Shown here: positions 29,214 to 38,522 of the stretch, piece after piece
How the letters are laid out: each line of letters starts with the position of its first letter
Position numbering within the stretch: the stretch's first letter is position 1
Assembly (NCBI RefSeq): GCF_003026455.1
Contig: NZ_PYMB01000001.1
Coordinates: 1,054,001-1,118,000, forward strand
DNA: 64,000 nt
Origin: Photobacterium rosenbergii
Lineage (GTDB): Bacteria > Pseudomonadota > Gammaproteobacteria > Enterobacterales > Vibrionaceae
Reading direction: 5' to 3'
The notes under the pieces: generated by a model
What the model was told of the DNA's origin: nothing
Database searches by the model: none
What the model saw: only the letters and a program-made list of their open reading frames with translations
Made by a program: the position numbers and the translations under genes

Positions 29214-30923
29214 GTGAAAGGAATCACCCGCTTCATGTTACGTATGCTGTCGTTACGCCACCTCAGATTAAAGTGGCGTATGGTATTGATTTTAGGCGTT
29301 ATTGCCGTACTGCAAACCGGAATGCTTGGCCATTTTGCTATCCGCTACCTCGATAATGTGTTGGATGAGCAAATCGGTCAGCAAGCTATGCGAGTTGCAC
29401 TGGCGATTGCGGCTTCACCGGATGTGGTTCGCGCAGTAGAAGCGAAAGACTCTGATTTTTTGCAACCTTTAAGTTACAAGCTCGCCCACTCAGCAGAAGC
29501 CAGATTTGTGGTTTTTGGCGATAAAGACGGCATACGCCTAGCCCACCCTTTCCCGCATATGATTGGCAATTCCATGGCGGATGACGATGGTGATACCAAT
29601 GAGCCAGCCCTTGTTCATGGTAAACCCTATGTATCCAAAGCCCTTGGCAGTATTGGCTGGTCGATGCGAGGCAAGGCGCCAGTATTCGATAGTGAAGGGA
29701 CCAAAGTTATTGGTATCGTCTCTGTAGGCTATATGCTTGATACCGTCGATAGGTTAGTGAGCAACCACCGCCTGAGCATGTTCTTTGCCATTGGTGGTGC
29801 TTTCCTCTTTAGTGTATTTACCGCAGTCTGGTTTGCTTCCCATTTCAAAAAGGCCATTTTCAACCTAGAGCCCGAGCAAATAGGTCGGATGTTCCAAGAA
29901 AGGAATGCAACCCTTGAGACGGTGCGCGAAGGGATTGTCGCTATCAACCATGAAGGGAATGTCACCACCTTCAACTACGCGGCGATCAAAACATTGGAGT
30001 TGCCAGAAAACATCAATTACATCGGTAAACATATTCAATCGGTGTTACCAGACAGCGGCATGCTAGATGTGCTTGAGCAAGGTGAGCCGCAATATGATCA
30101 AGAGGTTTGGCTACACAATCACCTATTAATAGCCAACCGGATCCCGCTGATCCAAGGCGATCAGGTAACAGGCGTGGTCTCTAGTTTCAGGCTGAAAAAT
30201 GAAGTTGATTTAGTCAGCCGTAAGCTTACCCGTATCAAACAATACGCCGAGAGCTTGCGTAGCCAGTCCCATGAGTACAATAACAAACTCCATACTATTG
30301 CCGGGCTGATCCAGATCGATGCCAAAGATGAGGCACTTGCTGTCATAGGACAAGAATCATCAAGCCATCAAGCTTTCATCCAGCAGCTTATGGAAGTGAC
30401 ATCAGATAGCATTCTGGCTGGTTGCCTATTGGGTAAATACAACCGTGCCAAGGAGCTAGGGTTAGAATTAGTCATCGAGCAAGACAGCCAAATGTCAGCC
30501 TTACCTGATGATCTTCCCCGAGAGCAATTGGTGAGTATTTTAGGGAACCTTATCGACAATGCCCTGGAAGCAACCCTTTCCCATCACGGCAAGGGCGGCA
30601 AAGTCACCGTCATTTTGTCGGACTTTGGAAAAGAGCTAATTTTCGAAGTAGAAGACCAAGGGCCAGGTATCGCAACGGAAGATCAGGACAAAATTTTTAC
30701 TCGTGGGTATACAACCAAAACGTCTCAAGGACATGGTATTGGGTTGGATTTAGTCAAGAGCCTCACAGAGCACCTTGGCGGACTCATTACCGTTGAATCT
30801 ATTGAGGCAGAAACCGGGGGTACCGGCAGTCGATTTACCTTATATCTGCCCAAACAGCTAAACCACCATAACAACAATATACAGAACAAGGGTTCAACGT
30901 CGCACATGGAGGAGCAATCATGA
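29214..30923 (+). CDS. Sensor histidine kinase, CitA/DcuS type
   Basis: 569 residues from GTG 29214; ATG 29235 is an alternative start. Layout: a first membrane segment (about 24-44), a periplasmic PAS-like sensor domain (45-185), a second membrane segment (187-207), a cytoplasmic PAS domain (225-320), the phospho-acceptor helix with His353 in SQSHEYNNKLH, and an ATPase domain with NLIDNALEA, DQGPGI and GHGIGLDLV. This family senses external citrate or dicarboxylates. Overlaps the regulator gene by 4 bases. Being divergent from the tct operon suggests it senses the acid that operon imports. Confidence 0.92.
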   Translation: MKGITRFMLRMLSLRHLRLKWRMVLILGVIAVLQTGMLGHFAIRYLDNVLDEQIGQQAMRVALAIAASPDVVRAVEAKDSDFLQPLSYKLAHSAEARFVVFGDKDGIRLAHPFPHMIGNSMADDDGDTNEPALVHGKPYVSKALGSIGWSMRGKAPVFDSEGTKVIGIVSVGYMLDTVDRLVSNHRLSMFFAIGGAFLFSVFTAVWFASHFKKAIFNLEPEQIGRMFQERNATLETVREGIVAINHEGNVTTFNYAAIKTLELPENINYIGKHIQSVLPDSGMLDVLEQGEPQYDQEVWLHNHLLIANRIPLIQGDQVTGVVSSFRLKNEVDLVSRKLTRIKQYAESLRSQSHEYNNKLHTIAGLIQIDAKDEALAVIGQESSSHQAFIQQLMEVTSDSILAGCLLGKYNRAKELGLELVIEQDSQMSALPDDLPREQLVSILGNLIDNALEATLSHHGKGGKVTVILSDFGKELIFEVEDQGPGIATEDQDKIFTRGYTTKTSQGHGIGLDLVKSLTEHLGGLITVESIEAETGGTGSRFTLYLPKQLNHHNNNIQNKGSTSHMEEQS

Positions 30924-31624
30924 CTACCACTATCCGCATCGTCATCGCCGAGGATGATCCGCAGATTGCCGAAATCCAACGGCGCTTCATAGAACGAATA
31001 GAAGGATTCGAGGTGATAGGGATCGCTCACGGCATCGATGAAGCGCGTGACCTGATAGAAGTGCTAACACCGGAACTTGTGTTGCTTGATAACCAGTTTC
31101 CGACCGGCACTGGCCTTGAATTACTCAGGGAGTTACGGGCCGATGGCTGCAACACCGATGTCATTTTGGTCACCGCCGCCACCGAAGTTGAGACCTTGCG
31201 CCAGGCAATGCACAGTGGAATTTTCGACTATATCTTAAAACCTCTGGTCTTCGAGAGGCTTCAAGCATCTTTACAAAAATTTCGAGGCCATCTGGAAAGG
31301 TTTTCCGATCTTGACTCACTCATCCAAAGCGATGTCGATGGCTTATTGCAAGCCTCAACGGACGATACCAGCCAGCAAGTTAGCGTTGCTAAGGTAACAA
31401 ACCGCTTACCAAAAGGCATTGACGGATTAACGCTAGATAAAATCCGGGCAGTCTTTAGTGCGCCTTCCACCCTTCTCAACGCCGAAGAAGTCGGGCAACA
31501 AATTGGCGCTAGCAGGACAACCGCAAGACGTTACCTTGAATACATGGTCAGTACTGATGAGCTTAGCGCCGAGGTATCCTATGGTAGCGTTGGCAGGCCC
31601 GAGCGCAGATACCAACTTTGCTAA
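30920..31624 (+). CDS. Response regulator, CitB/DcuR type
   Basis: 234 residues. Receiver domain with the acidic EDD start, Asp57 as predicted phosphorylation site (LLDNQFP) and Lys107 (LKPL); C-terminal HTH GASRTTARRYLEYM typical of the CitB/DpiA/DcuR group. Its ATG overlaps the kinase stop (ATGA). It probably activates the divergent tctCBA-CoA-transferase-lyase operon. Confidence 0.92.
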   Translation: MTTTIRIVIAEDDPQIAEIQRRFIERIEGFEVIGIAHGIDEARDLIEVLTPELVLLDNQFPTGTGLELLRELRADGCNTDVILVTAATEVETLRQAMHSGIFDYILKPLVFERLQASLQKFRGHLERFSDLDSLIQSDVDGLLQASTDDTSQQVSVAKVTNRLPKGIDGLTLDKIRAVFSAPSTLLNAEEVGQQIGASRTTARRYLEYMVSTDELSAEVSYGSVGRPERRYQLC

Positions 31625-31645
31625 AGGCTTTTAAAAAATCGACAA

Positions 31646-31684
31646 AAATAAGAGGGGAAGCCAACTTGGCTTCCCCTCTTATTT
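31646..31684. terminator. Strong bidirectional terminator
   Basis: A 17-bp stem, AAATAAGAGGGGAAGCC (31646-31662) with GGCTTCCCCTCTTATTT (31668-31684), lies between the converging regulator and TRAP permease genes. Confidence 0.92.
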
Positions 31685-31715
31685 AGTTAATCACTCTTTA
31701 CTTTCAAAGTAGCTA

Positions 31716-33605
31716 TCAAGCTGCTGTTGTACTTCTTTCCCGCCCTCGAAAAGCATTCAAAGAAGTAATCACCACAACAACGGCCACAGCCGCGAGTTTG
31801 ATAGCCAATCCACTGAAAATCAAGGCAAACGGCACCACCAGCAGCACAGCACGCTCGACCAGTGACAGCGACTTAATTAACCTTCCTTCAATCGCCCCGG
31901 CAAAGGCGACAATCAAGGCGATAGTCGTGACAATCGCAAACATGAAGCCTAATAGGTTTTCTCCATCATAGATAAGTGGCGAGAAGGCCATCATCAATGG
32001 GATCAAGAAGAAACCCTGCGCCAGTTTGAACGCCTGCACCGCAGACTGCATTGGTGATGCACCGGCAACACCCGCACCAGCAAAGGCCGCCAATGCAATC
32101 GGCGGGGTCACATTCGATGTCTGCGACAACCAGAACACAATCATGTGTGCTGCCAGAATGCTAAGGCCAAGCTCGGTCAAGGCTGGTACCGCCATAATCG
32201 ACAACACAATGTATGCCGCTGTTACCGGCAAGCCCATTCCTAGGATAACGGCAGCAACGGCAATTAACGCCATCACCGACCATAAATAGCCACCAGACAG
32301 TGCCATCAAGAACTGGGTGAACTGCAGACCAATACCGGTTTGACCTACGACACCAACCACAATACCCGCAGTAGCACAGGCAACAGAAATCGGCAGTGCC
32401 AACAATGCCCCTTCTTTCATTCCCTCAAAGAAAAGACGAATACTGATACGGCTGTGCTTACGACACATGGCTGCGACCAAAATAGCACTACAGCCCGCAA
32501 TACCCACAAGTACTGGCGAGTAACTCATTAGCAACAAGGTAGTGATCAGCACCAAAGGTACAATAAAGTGCCAGCCTTGCTTCATCACCACTTTAAGCTG
32601 GGTGACTTTATCCATGCCTTTTAGGCCAAGTTTACAAGCCATCAGATGGACATAAAGCAAGGTACAGCCAAAGTACAAAATAGCCGGCGCGATCGACACC
32701 AACAGAATTTCGCTATAAGCGATACCGGTAAACTGGGCCATTACAAAGGCCCCTGCCCCCATTACCGGCGGCATAATTTGTCCGCCTGTAGAGGCCGCCG
32801 CTTCAATACCCGCTGCTTGCTCCGGCTTATAACCGAGCTTTTTCATCATCGGGATAGTCAGAGCGCCGGTTGTCACCGTATTGGCAATCGCCGAACCGGA
32901 TATTGAACCCAGTGCAGCTGAAGCCACAACACTCGCCTTAGCTGGGCCGCCACGGTATTTACCCGCAACAGCAAAAGCCGCATCGATAAAGAACTGACCG
33001 GCACCAGTTACCTGTAGGAAAGCACCAAACAAAACAAAAATAAATACCACGCCAGCGGCAATAGCCAGCGGTGCCCCGAAGACCCCGTTGGTAGAATAGA
33101 TATGGAAGCGGATGATTTCATCCAGCGCGAAACCTTTACTCGCCACACTGGCAGGCAAGACATCGCCAAACATCGCATAAGCCAAAAAGATCGCAGCTAT
33201 GACCACCATCACCATACCTACGGTCCGGCGTGTGGCTTCAAGCAAGGTGGCGATTAATATCGAACCGGCCAGGACATCATCCACACCCAGCCCATCAAGC
33301 AAAAAGCCAATATCGTCATAATCAAACCTGACGATATGCTGCGCAGCCCACAAGGTAGCGAGAACCATTGATAAATCGATAAGCCTTGCCGGAAGATAAA
33401 ATCTGCTGTCTTCTTTGACTAGTGGCCTAACGAGGAATACGAGAGCGAGGATCCAACATAGGTGGACGGGGCGAAATACAGGTGCGGAGAGGTTGGCAGT
33501 TAGCCCCTGCCAAATTTGAAACACTGATAATGCAATCGCTGCGATAGTTGCCAACTGCATTAACCGCTCAGTGACCCTGTGATTTAACGCCGAAGAATTA
33601 GTCAT
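31716..33605 (-). CDS. TRAP transporter fused permease (DctQM type) of a TAXI system
   Basis: 629 residues from ATG 33605, which has AAGGAG at ideal spacing; an ATG 63 bases further up lacks one. A small N-terminal four-helix DctQ-like part is fused to a large DctM-type permease with GSISGSAIANTVTTGAL and GQIMPPVMGAGAFVMA motifs. It is the inner-membrane Na+-driven part of the transporter whose receptor is the TAXI protein encoded just upstream. The substrate is unknown; TAXI systems often carry dicarboxylates or glutamate. Confidence 0.92.
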   Translation of the reverse strand: MTNSSALNHRVTERLMQLATIAAIALSVFQIWQGLTANLSAPVFRPVHLCWILALVFLVRPLVKEDSRFYLPARLIDLSMVLATLWAAQHIVRFDYDDIGFLLDGLGVDDVLAGSILIATLLEATRRTVGMVMVVIAAIFLAYAMFGDVLPASVASKGFALDEIIRFHIYSTNGVFGAPLAIAAGVVFIFVLFGAFLQVTGAGQFFIDAAFAVAGKYRGGPAKASVVASAALGSISGSAIANTVTTGALTIPMMKKLGYKPEQAAGIEAAASTGGQIMPPVMGAGAFVMAQFTGIAYSEILLVSIAPAILYFGCTLLYVHLMACKLGLKGMDKVTQLKVVMKQGWHFIVPLVLITTLLLMSYSPVLVGIAGCSAILVAAMCRKHSRISIRLFFEGMKEGALLALPISVACATAGIVVGVVGQTGIGLQFTQFLMALSGGYLWSVMALIAVAAVILGMGLPVTAAYIVLSIMAVPALTELGLSILAAHMIVFWLSQTSNVTPPIALAAFAGAGVAGASPMQSAVQAFKLAQGFFLIPLMMAFSPLIYDGENLLGFMFAIVTTIALIVAFAGAIEGRLIKSLSLVERAVLLVVPFALIFSGLAIKLAAVAVVVVITSLNAFRGRERSTTAA

Positions 33606-33701
33606 TGCGAACTCCTTGTACACTGCAATGTTTGATACCCCCGAAAAGATTCGGGGGTATTGGTTCACCTATCGATATCGACAGGTATTACTTCGGTTGT
33701 C

Positions 33702-34628
33702 TTACTTTTTTTCATCCATGAACTGCTGAGAGCCAGGGTGCAGAGGAATACCTGCTAGCTTGTTCATGTTCTCGACAGTAGTGAACTTAGTCACGCCGAT
33801 AGACTGGCGGATTTGATCGATGTTATCGAAGGCTACCTTGGTCATTTCGTAAGCCAGCTCTTTATCCAGATCGCCCTTCACTACCAATACGTTCCATACA
33901 GCTGGTGCTTGGAAAGCAGGCACATTGCGGTAGCTGTCTGCATCGACATCCAGCCCGCTGTATGACGCATTAGCTGCATTGATTTGCGCAATTTCCTCAT
34001 CGCTGAATGACAAGATGCGAATATCACGGGTCAAAGCGAGTTCTGTAATTGCACCAACACCTAGGCTACCGACGATCACCCCTGCATCAATCTGGCCATT
34101 TGCCAATGCTTCAGTTGTCGCCGTGTAGTTCAGGGCCTGACCACGCATATCACCTTCTTCGATGCCTAGCGTTTTAAGGATGTTCAATGCGCTGACTCGG
34201 GTACCTGAACCCGGAGCACCAAGAGCAACACGCTTCCCTTTCAGATCGGCGACAGACTTAATGTCTGAGTTGGCGGGAACCATGAACTGAACCACATTAG
34301 GATACAGGGCGAACAATACTGACACATCCATCTTGCGTGGGAATGGTTCTGTACCCTGATAGGCTTGTTGTACCACATTGCCCATTGCAATACCGGCAAG
34401 CTGCTGCTTGGTCGACACCTTGATGACGTTCTCTACCGATGCAGCTGTAACTTCTGCTCGCATATTGAAGTCATCAATATTCTCACTCCAAACCTTTGCT
34501 AACAAGCCACCCAAGGGATAGTAAGTACCACTTTGGCTACCGGTGCCGATGGTATAATTGTTCGCTGCCACTGGCAGTGAAACCGCTAGAGCCAAAGAGA
34601 TAATCCCTTTTTTGATCATTGAACGCAT
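33702..34628 (-). CDS. TAXI-family TRAP transporter periplasmic receptor
   Basis: 308 residues with a signal peptide ending PVAA. TIGTGSQSGTYYPLGGLLAKVW is the TAXI signature; ALGAPGSGTRVSALNIL is the second conserved block. It binds the substrate in the periplasm for the fused permease 97 bases downstream. AAGGAG precedes the ATG. Confidence 0.93.
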   Translation of the reverse strand: MRSMIKKGIISLALAVSLPVAANNYTIGTGSQSGTYYPLGGLLAKVWSENIDDFNMRAEVTAASVENVIKVSTKQQLAGIAMGNVVQQAYQGTEPFPRKMDVSVLFALYPNVVQFMVPANSDIKSVADLKGKRVALGAPGSGTRVSALNILKTLGIEEGDMRGQALNYTATTEALANGQIDAGVIVGSLGVGAITELALTRDIRILSFSDEEIAQINAANASYSGLDVDADSYRNVPAFQAPAVWNVLVVKGDLDKELAYEMTKVAFDNIDQIRQSIGVTKFTTVENMNKLAGIPLHPGSQQFMDEKK

Positions 34629-34949
34629 TGAGTACTCCTTCTCGTTAAATGCCAGATGCCTAGTGTCAAACTCGACACATACGCATCAGGTTTTATTGTC
34701 ATAACGATGTTGCATCAAATGAAATCGCATTGAAATGTTAAAAATGTGAAAGTTGTGAAAATGAGATATTGGTGGTGTTAAAGCTATCAATAAAAACCGT
34801 CCACATAACAGTAAATTTCCGCTTCCACCCCTATATTATTACTGTACATAAAAAGTAATTTGCCATATAAGGTAATTATCATCAATTAAGAAATAGTTAT
34901 ACTGCCATCATCTTGATACCAACGATCAACAAACAGAAGAGAGGACTAA
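34629..34949. other. Intergenic region upstream of SMR gene
   Basis: 321 AT-rich bases holding the start signals of the minus-strand TAXI gene and the plus-strand SMR gene. A short ATTACT/AGTAAT repeat at about 34837-34858 was seen; nothing else is supported. Confidence 0.4.
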
Positions 34950-35279
34950 ATGGGCTGGGCATTTCTATTGTTAGGGGTAATGGCAGAGGCTACTTCACAT
35001 GTCGCACTTCGTGCCACAAATGGATTCACCAGTTGGTTACCCAGTACCATAGTCATTTTAGGTCACCTGATCGCCTTTGTATTCTTGGGACAGGCAATGA
35101 AGTCGCTTCCCGTGGGTATCGTCCATGCAGTCTGGGCAGGACTTGCTATTGTCACCGTCACGGCTATGTCGGGGCTTATCTATAAACAACACCTTGATGC
35201 CAAGGTATGGTTGGGCATGGTGATTGTTGCAATTGGAATTGCCATTATCAACCTTGGTGGTGCCGCCCACAGCCATTAA
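34950..35279 (+). CDS. Small multidrug resistance (SMR/EmrE-type) transporter
   Basis: 109 residues, four hydrophobic helices, the exact size of the family. Glu13 in the first helix corresponds to the essential Glu14 of EmrE; KSLPVGIVHAVWAGLAIV and IVAIGIAIINLGG are family blocks. It exports lipophilic cations or guanidinium-like compounds by proton exchange. A single subunit gene suggests a homodimer. GAGAGGA precedes the ATG. Confidence 0.88.
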   Translation: MGWAFLLLGVMAEATSHVALRATNGFTSWLPSTIVILGHLIAFVFLGQAMKSLPVGIVHAVWAGLAIVTVTAMSGLIYKQHLDAKVWLGMVIVAIGIAIINLGGAAHSH

Positions 35280-35400
35280 TAAAACCTTTCATTTCAGCCC
35301 CCCCTTCCAAAGAAAAGGTTATTTCTGATGGCATCACCTATGGCATAAATATATTTGATCATTTACCAATCAATGTAACCGTAAATACTTGGAGGAAGAT

Positions 35401-35622
35401 ATGACTGAAGAACGTGCTATCAACCTTTATTACTACCTAGTACAGAGCAAGGCGCCAAAGCGAGAGTTAGATGTAGCGATAAGCTTACTTAAACAACGCT
35501 ATGGTATCGACCTATCCCGTTTAGAAAAGAAAAGGCATCGCCCACAAAACCGGTTCGATATTAACAGTTATGGTGCTGGCGGTTCACGGACGATGAACCA
35601 AACCCGTCAGATGCAATCCTGA
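35401..35622 (+). CDS. Small basic protein of unknown function (73 aa)
   Basis: Not recognised. Starts at ATG 35401 immediately after a strong GGAGGA site; the upstream ATG at 35389 is part of that site. The chain MTEERAINLYYYLVQSKAPK onward is helical, then becomes basic (EKKRHRPQNRF) and ends in a Gly/Gln-rich tail. No signal peptide or membrane segment. The good ribosome-binding site and helical pattern support a real gene. It lies 121 bases after the SMR gene on the same strand. Confidence 0.6.
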   Translation: MTEERAINLYYYLVQSKAPKRELDVAISLLKQRYGIDLSRLEKKRHRPQNRFDINSYGAGGSRTMNQTRQMQS

Positions 35623-36030
35623 TAACAACAAAGAAATCCTAGTCAACAAAGTGCAAAATCAAATTTGTATAACAAAGTATAAATAGTTGGAGTTTAAATT
35701 GCTGACAATCAGAACAAAGAATATATATTCAATGTAATAAAATTAATGAAGAATTATTTACAACCATTTTAAAATATGACTCCTAATTTGAAGTGAATTT
35801 TAAAAAGTTATTTTTATATATTGATTCGATATATAAAAAAATAAATGCAACCTTTTCCAGACATTACAATCCAACTTGGCAATCAAAGCGATGGGCACAA
35901 CTCAGCAAATCAACAACTTAAGTCAATAAAACAAAAACACTCCTTTTGAGATATTTCATGGTACTGCTACGATTTAACTTGCGATTTTTTAAATCCAAGT
36001 ACAGACATAAACGCTAACCTCTCAATTTGT
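35623..36030. other. AT-rich upstream region of the first multicopper oxidase gene
   Basis: 408 bases. The only supported element is the block 35838-35865, which has a near copy at the same distance before the second oxidase gene. Confidence 0.5.
35838..35865 (+). promoter_or_regulatory. Conserved upstream element, copy 1
   Basis: AAAATAAATGCAACC followed by TTTTCCAGACATT. 24 of 28 bases match the block at 39669-39696. The end of the element is 166 bases before the frame of the first multicopper oxidase, against 167 for the second. Probably a shared control site kept after duplication. Confidence 0.5.
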
Positions 36031-38457
36031 ATGGAATTCAAAATGAGTGATACAGCCCCCAGAAATATAGTAAGCGGTACAAACAAAGAAATAGCTAAAT
36101 TTGAAATAGCTACATTCAAAACAGCCCCATTCAAAATAGGAGTCCTACCATGTATACTCGCATGCCTATTTTACTCCGTTGACTCAAACGCTGACGGATG
36201 TGATATTCCAACCGGCGCACCTCTCAGCCCTTTATTTGATGCCCAGCCTTTCACTCAGGCGCTTTATCGAATGGAAGAATTTGGCACAAGACCCATTCCT
36301 CCATCGGCTACGACTTCAAATTGGCATTCATTCCCTCAACCAACAAGAGGAGATAACTCACCTGAAGGTCTTGACCTTGATAACTTCCTCGCCCAAGGTC
36401 TGTTTCCTATTCCATCAAGGGAACTCGATGGAGCAGAAGCGAATATCGCTGATCACAACCCTTGGCAGACAAGAATTAATCAGATCCTCAATCTCAATTT
36501 AACCAATGCTCCCGCTGAGGGTCGTCCACCGGGTAAAGATTGGGCCCATCAACGTTGGGAAGAGTTCTATCCCACCGAATACACCATCACGGCCCAAGCA
36601 GGCGTCCGAACCAACAACGGATTTAGAAACCGTTTCCAACGCCACGAATATGATTCAATAGAGTTTGGAGAAAACGGGCTTTACCATTCAACACTTCAGT
36701 GGAGTAATGGCTCTGAGTCGTTGACTATTACTGGCACCACCGAAGGGATTCCTCCTCGGTTCCACCCGAAAATGCCATTACAAGAGAGGAATTCATTATG
36801 GACATTTGACGGGACATTTCCGCCCAAGCTCCTCAAGATGCGTTACGGGGAGTCGTTATTATTTAGGCACTATAATGCCCTGCCGATTTCTCCCAAAGCG
36901 AATAATGGCTTCGGACTTCATACTATATCTACCCACCGTCACAATGGGCACAACCCGGCAGAGAGTGACGGCTATACCCAAGCATTTTTCTTCCCCGGAC
37001 AATATTTCGATTATCGCTGGCCCATGGCACTCGCCGGCCATGATTCAATCAACATAGATGCCAGTGATAAGCGTGCGGGAGGTCCTGACGGTGCAGGCGG
37101 GATCAAAAAGGTACAAGGTGATTACAGGGAAACCATCAGCTCCCAGTGGTTCCATGACCATATGCTTGATTACACAGCACCCAACGTTTACAAAGGCAAT
37201 GCCGCTCTTTTGAACATATACAGTGCGCTCGATCGGGGGAAAGAAGACCACTACGACAAAGTAAACCTGCGTTTCCCTAGTGGTACTGACCTCGACTGGG
37301 GTAATCGAGACTACGACATAAATTTATTGATGGCAGACAAAGCCTGGGACAAAGACGGGCAGCTTTTCTTCAATATATTTAGTGTCGATGGCTTTCTCGG
37401 CGATCAAATGCTGGTCAACTGGCAATACAAACCGTACCTAGATGTCAGGGCAAGAAAATACCGATTTAGGCTGCTTAATGGATCTGTCTCCCGGTATATG
37501 AAAGTGGCGGTAATGACTGAGGATAGAGAGCCCGTCCCCCTGTATATGATCGCCAATGATGGCAACATCATGGAGCACAGTGTTTACTTTGCAAATGGTG
37601 TACTTCCTACCCAAGCGATTGCTGAACGCTACGACATCATTATCGACTTCAGCCAATTTGAAAAAGATACCAAAATCTATTTCGTCAACCTTATGGAGCA
37701 CAAAGATGGCCGTGAACCAGAAGGGACACTTGGTCGCAATAAAGCATTCAATGACCCGTTTAAACGAGGTAATACCTGTGATCCAGCGGTAGGTAAATTC
37801 CTTGAGGTCAGGGTGCATGATTACGAAGGCAAAGATCACAGCATGAACCCAGCCAACTATGTCAAAGGGAAGAAGAAAATGATCCCTTTGCCAAAGTTCA
37901 GCCAGAAAGAGTTAGCCAATGCCACGCACCGAACGTTTGACTTCGGTCGCAGCAGCGGAACAGATACCTCACCTTGGACTATAAAAACCGATGGTGGTCA
38001 AGGTCTCACGGCTGATCCTCGCCGGGTATCAGCAGCACCGACAGTCGGCGCTGTAGAAATCTGGCATTTTAAAACTGGCGGCGGCTGGAGCCACCCTATC
38101 CATGTCCATTTTGAAGAAGGCCAAATCCTCAGTAAGGACGGAGAAAAACCACCAGAGTGGGAACGCTGGGCAAGAAAAGATATTTATCGGCTAGGTGACG
38201 AAGTCAACAGTAGTCGGGAAATAACCATCGCAATACGGTTCCGGGAGTTTATGGGCAGTTACGTGAAACATTGCCATAACACCCAGCATGAAGATCATGC
38301 ACAGCTACTTCGCTGGGATATTGAGAACCCGAATCAAGCGATCCCTATTCGCAGTCCTATGCCGAGTTGGGAGGGAGTAAAGTATGTCGATTCCTTCACT
38401 CTTCCCACCTATAAAACCGGCGATGAAGATGCAAAAGAAGACTTTAACGACGATTAA
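36031..38457 (+). CDS. Multicopper oxidase, copy 1
   Basis: 808 residues (start 36031 or ATG 36043; neither has a clear ribosome-binding site). A Sec-type signal ends near SNADGC. The four copper motifs are THRHNGH (H302, H304), WFHDHM (H375, H377), HPIHVHF (H688, H691, H693) and HCHNTQHEDHAQ (H747, C748, H749, H753). They align with CotA/bilirubin-oxidase-like enzymes, which oxidise metals or phenolics and reduce O2 to water in the periplasm. The residue at the usual axial Met position is Gln758. The chain is much longer than CotA (about 510), with a long N-terminal extension. A paralog and a SCO-cytochrome c gene follow on the same strand. The natural substrate is unknown. Confidence 0.88.
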   Translation: MEFKMSDTAPRNIVSGTNKEIAKFEIATFKTAPFKIGVLPCILACLFYSVDSNADGCDIPTGAPLSPLFDAQPFTQALYRMEEFGTRPIPPSATTSNWHSFPQPTRGDNSPEGLDLDNFLAQGLFPIPSRELDGAEANIADHNPWQTRINQILNLNLTNAPAEGRPPGKDWAHQRWEEFYPTEYTITAQAGVRTNNGFRNRFQRHEYDSIEFGENGLYHSTLQWSNGSESLTITGTTEGIPPRFHPKMPLQERNSLWTFDGTFPPKLLKMRYGESLLFRHYNALPISPKANNGFGLHTISTHRHNGHNPAESDGYTQAFFFPGQYFDYRWPMALAGHDSINIDASDKRAGGPDGAGGIKKVQGDYRETISSQWFHDHMLDYTAPNVYKGNAALLNIYSALDRGKEDHYDKVNLRFPSGTDLDWGNRDYDINLLMADKAWDKDGQLFFNIFSVDGFLGDQMLVNWQYKPYLDVRARKYRFRLLNGSVSRYMKVAVMTEDREPVPLYMIANDGNIMEHSVYFANGVLPTQAIAERYDIIIDFSQFEKDTKIYFVNLMEHKDGREPEGTLGRNKAFNDPFKRGNTCDPAVGKFLEVRVHDYEGKDHSMNPANYVKGKKKMIPLPKFSQKELANATHRTFDFGRSSGTDTSPWTIKTDGGQGLTADPRRVSAAPTVGAVEIWHFKTGGGWSHPIHVHFEEGQILSKDGEKPPEWERWARKDIYRLGDEVNSSREITIAIRFREFMGSYVKHCHNTQHEDHAQLLRWDIENPNQAIPIRSPMPSWEGVKYVDSFTLPTYKTGDEDAKEDFNDD

Positions 38458-38483
38458 TTCATATTGACGAAAAACGTTTAACA

Positions 38484-38508
38484 GGTGGCATCAATGACTG
38501 ATGCCACC
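38484..38508 (+). promoter_or_regulatory. Intercistronic hairpin before the SCO-cytochrome c gene
   Basis: GGTGGCATCA (38484-38493) pairs perfectly with TGATGCCACC (38499-38508); the AAGGAG site of the next gene begins right after it. There is no T tract, so mRNA processing or partial termination are both possible. Confidence 0.5.
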
Positions 38509-38522
38509 AAGGAGATATGATA

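Noticed and set aside
34830-34860. LexA-like box upstream of the SMR gene
   Set aside because: CTGT is present but the partner ACAG is absent at the required spacing.
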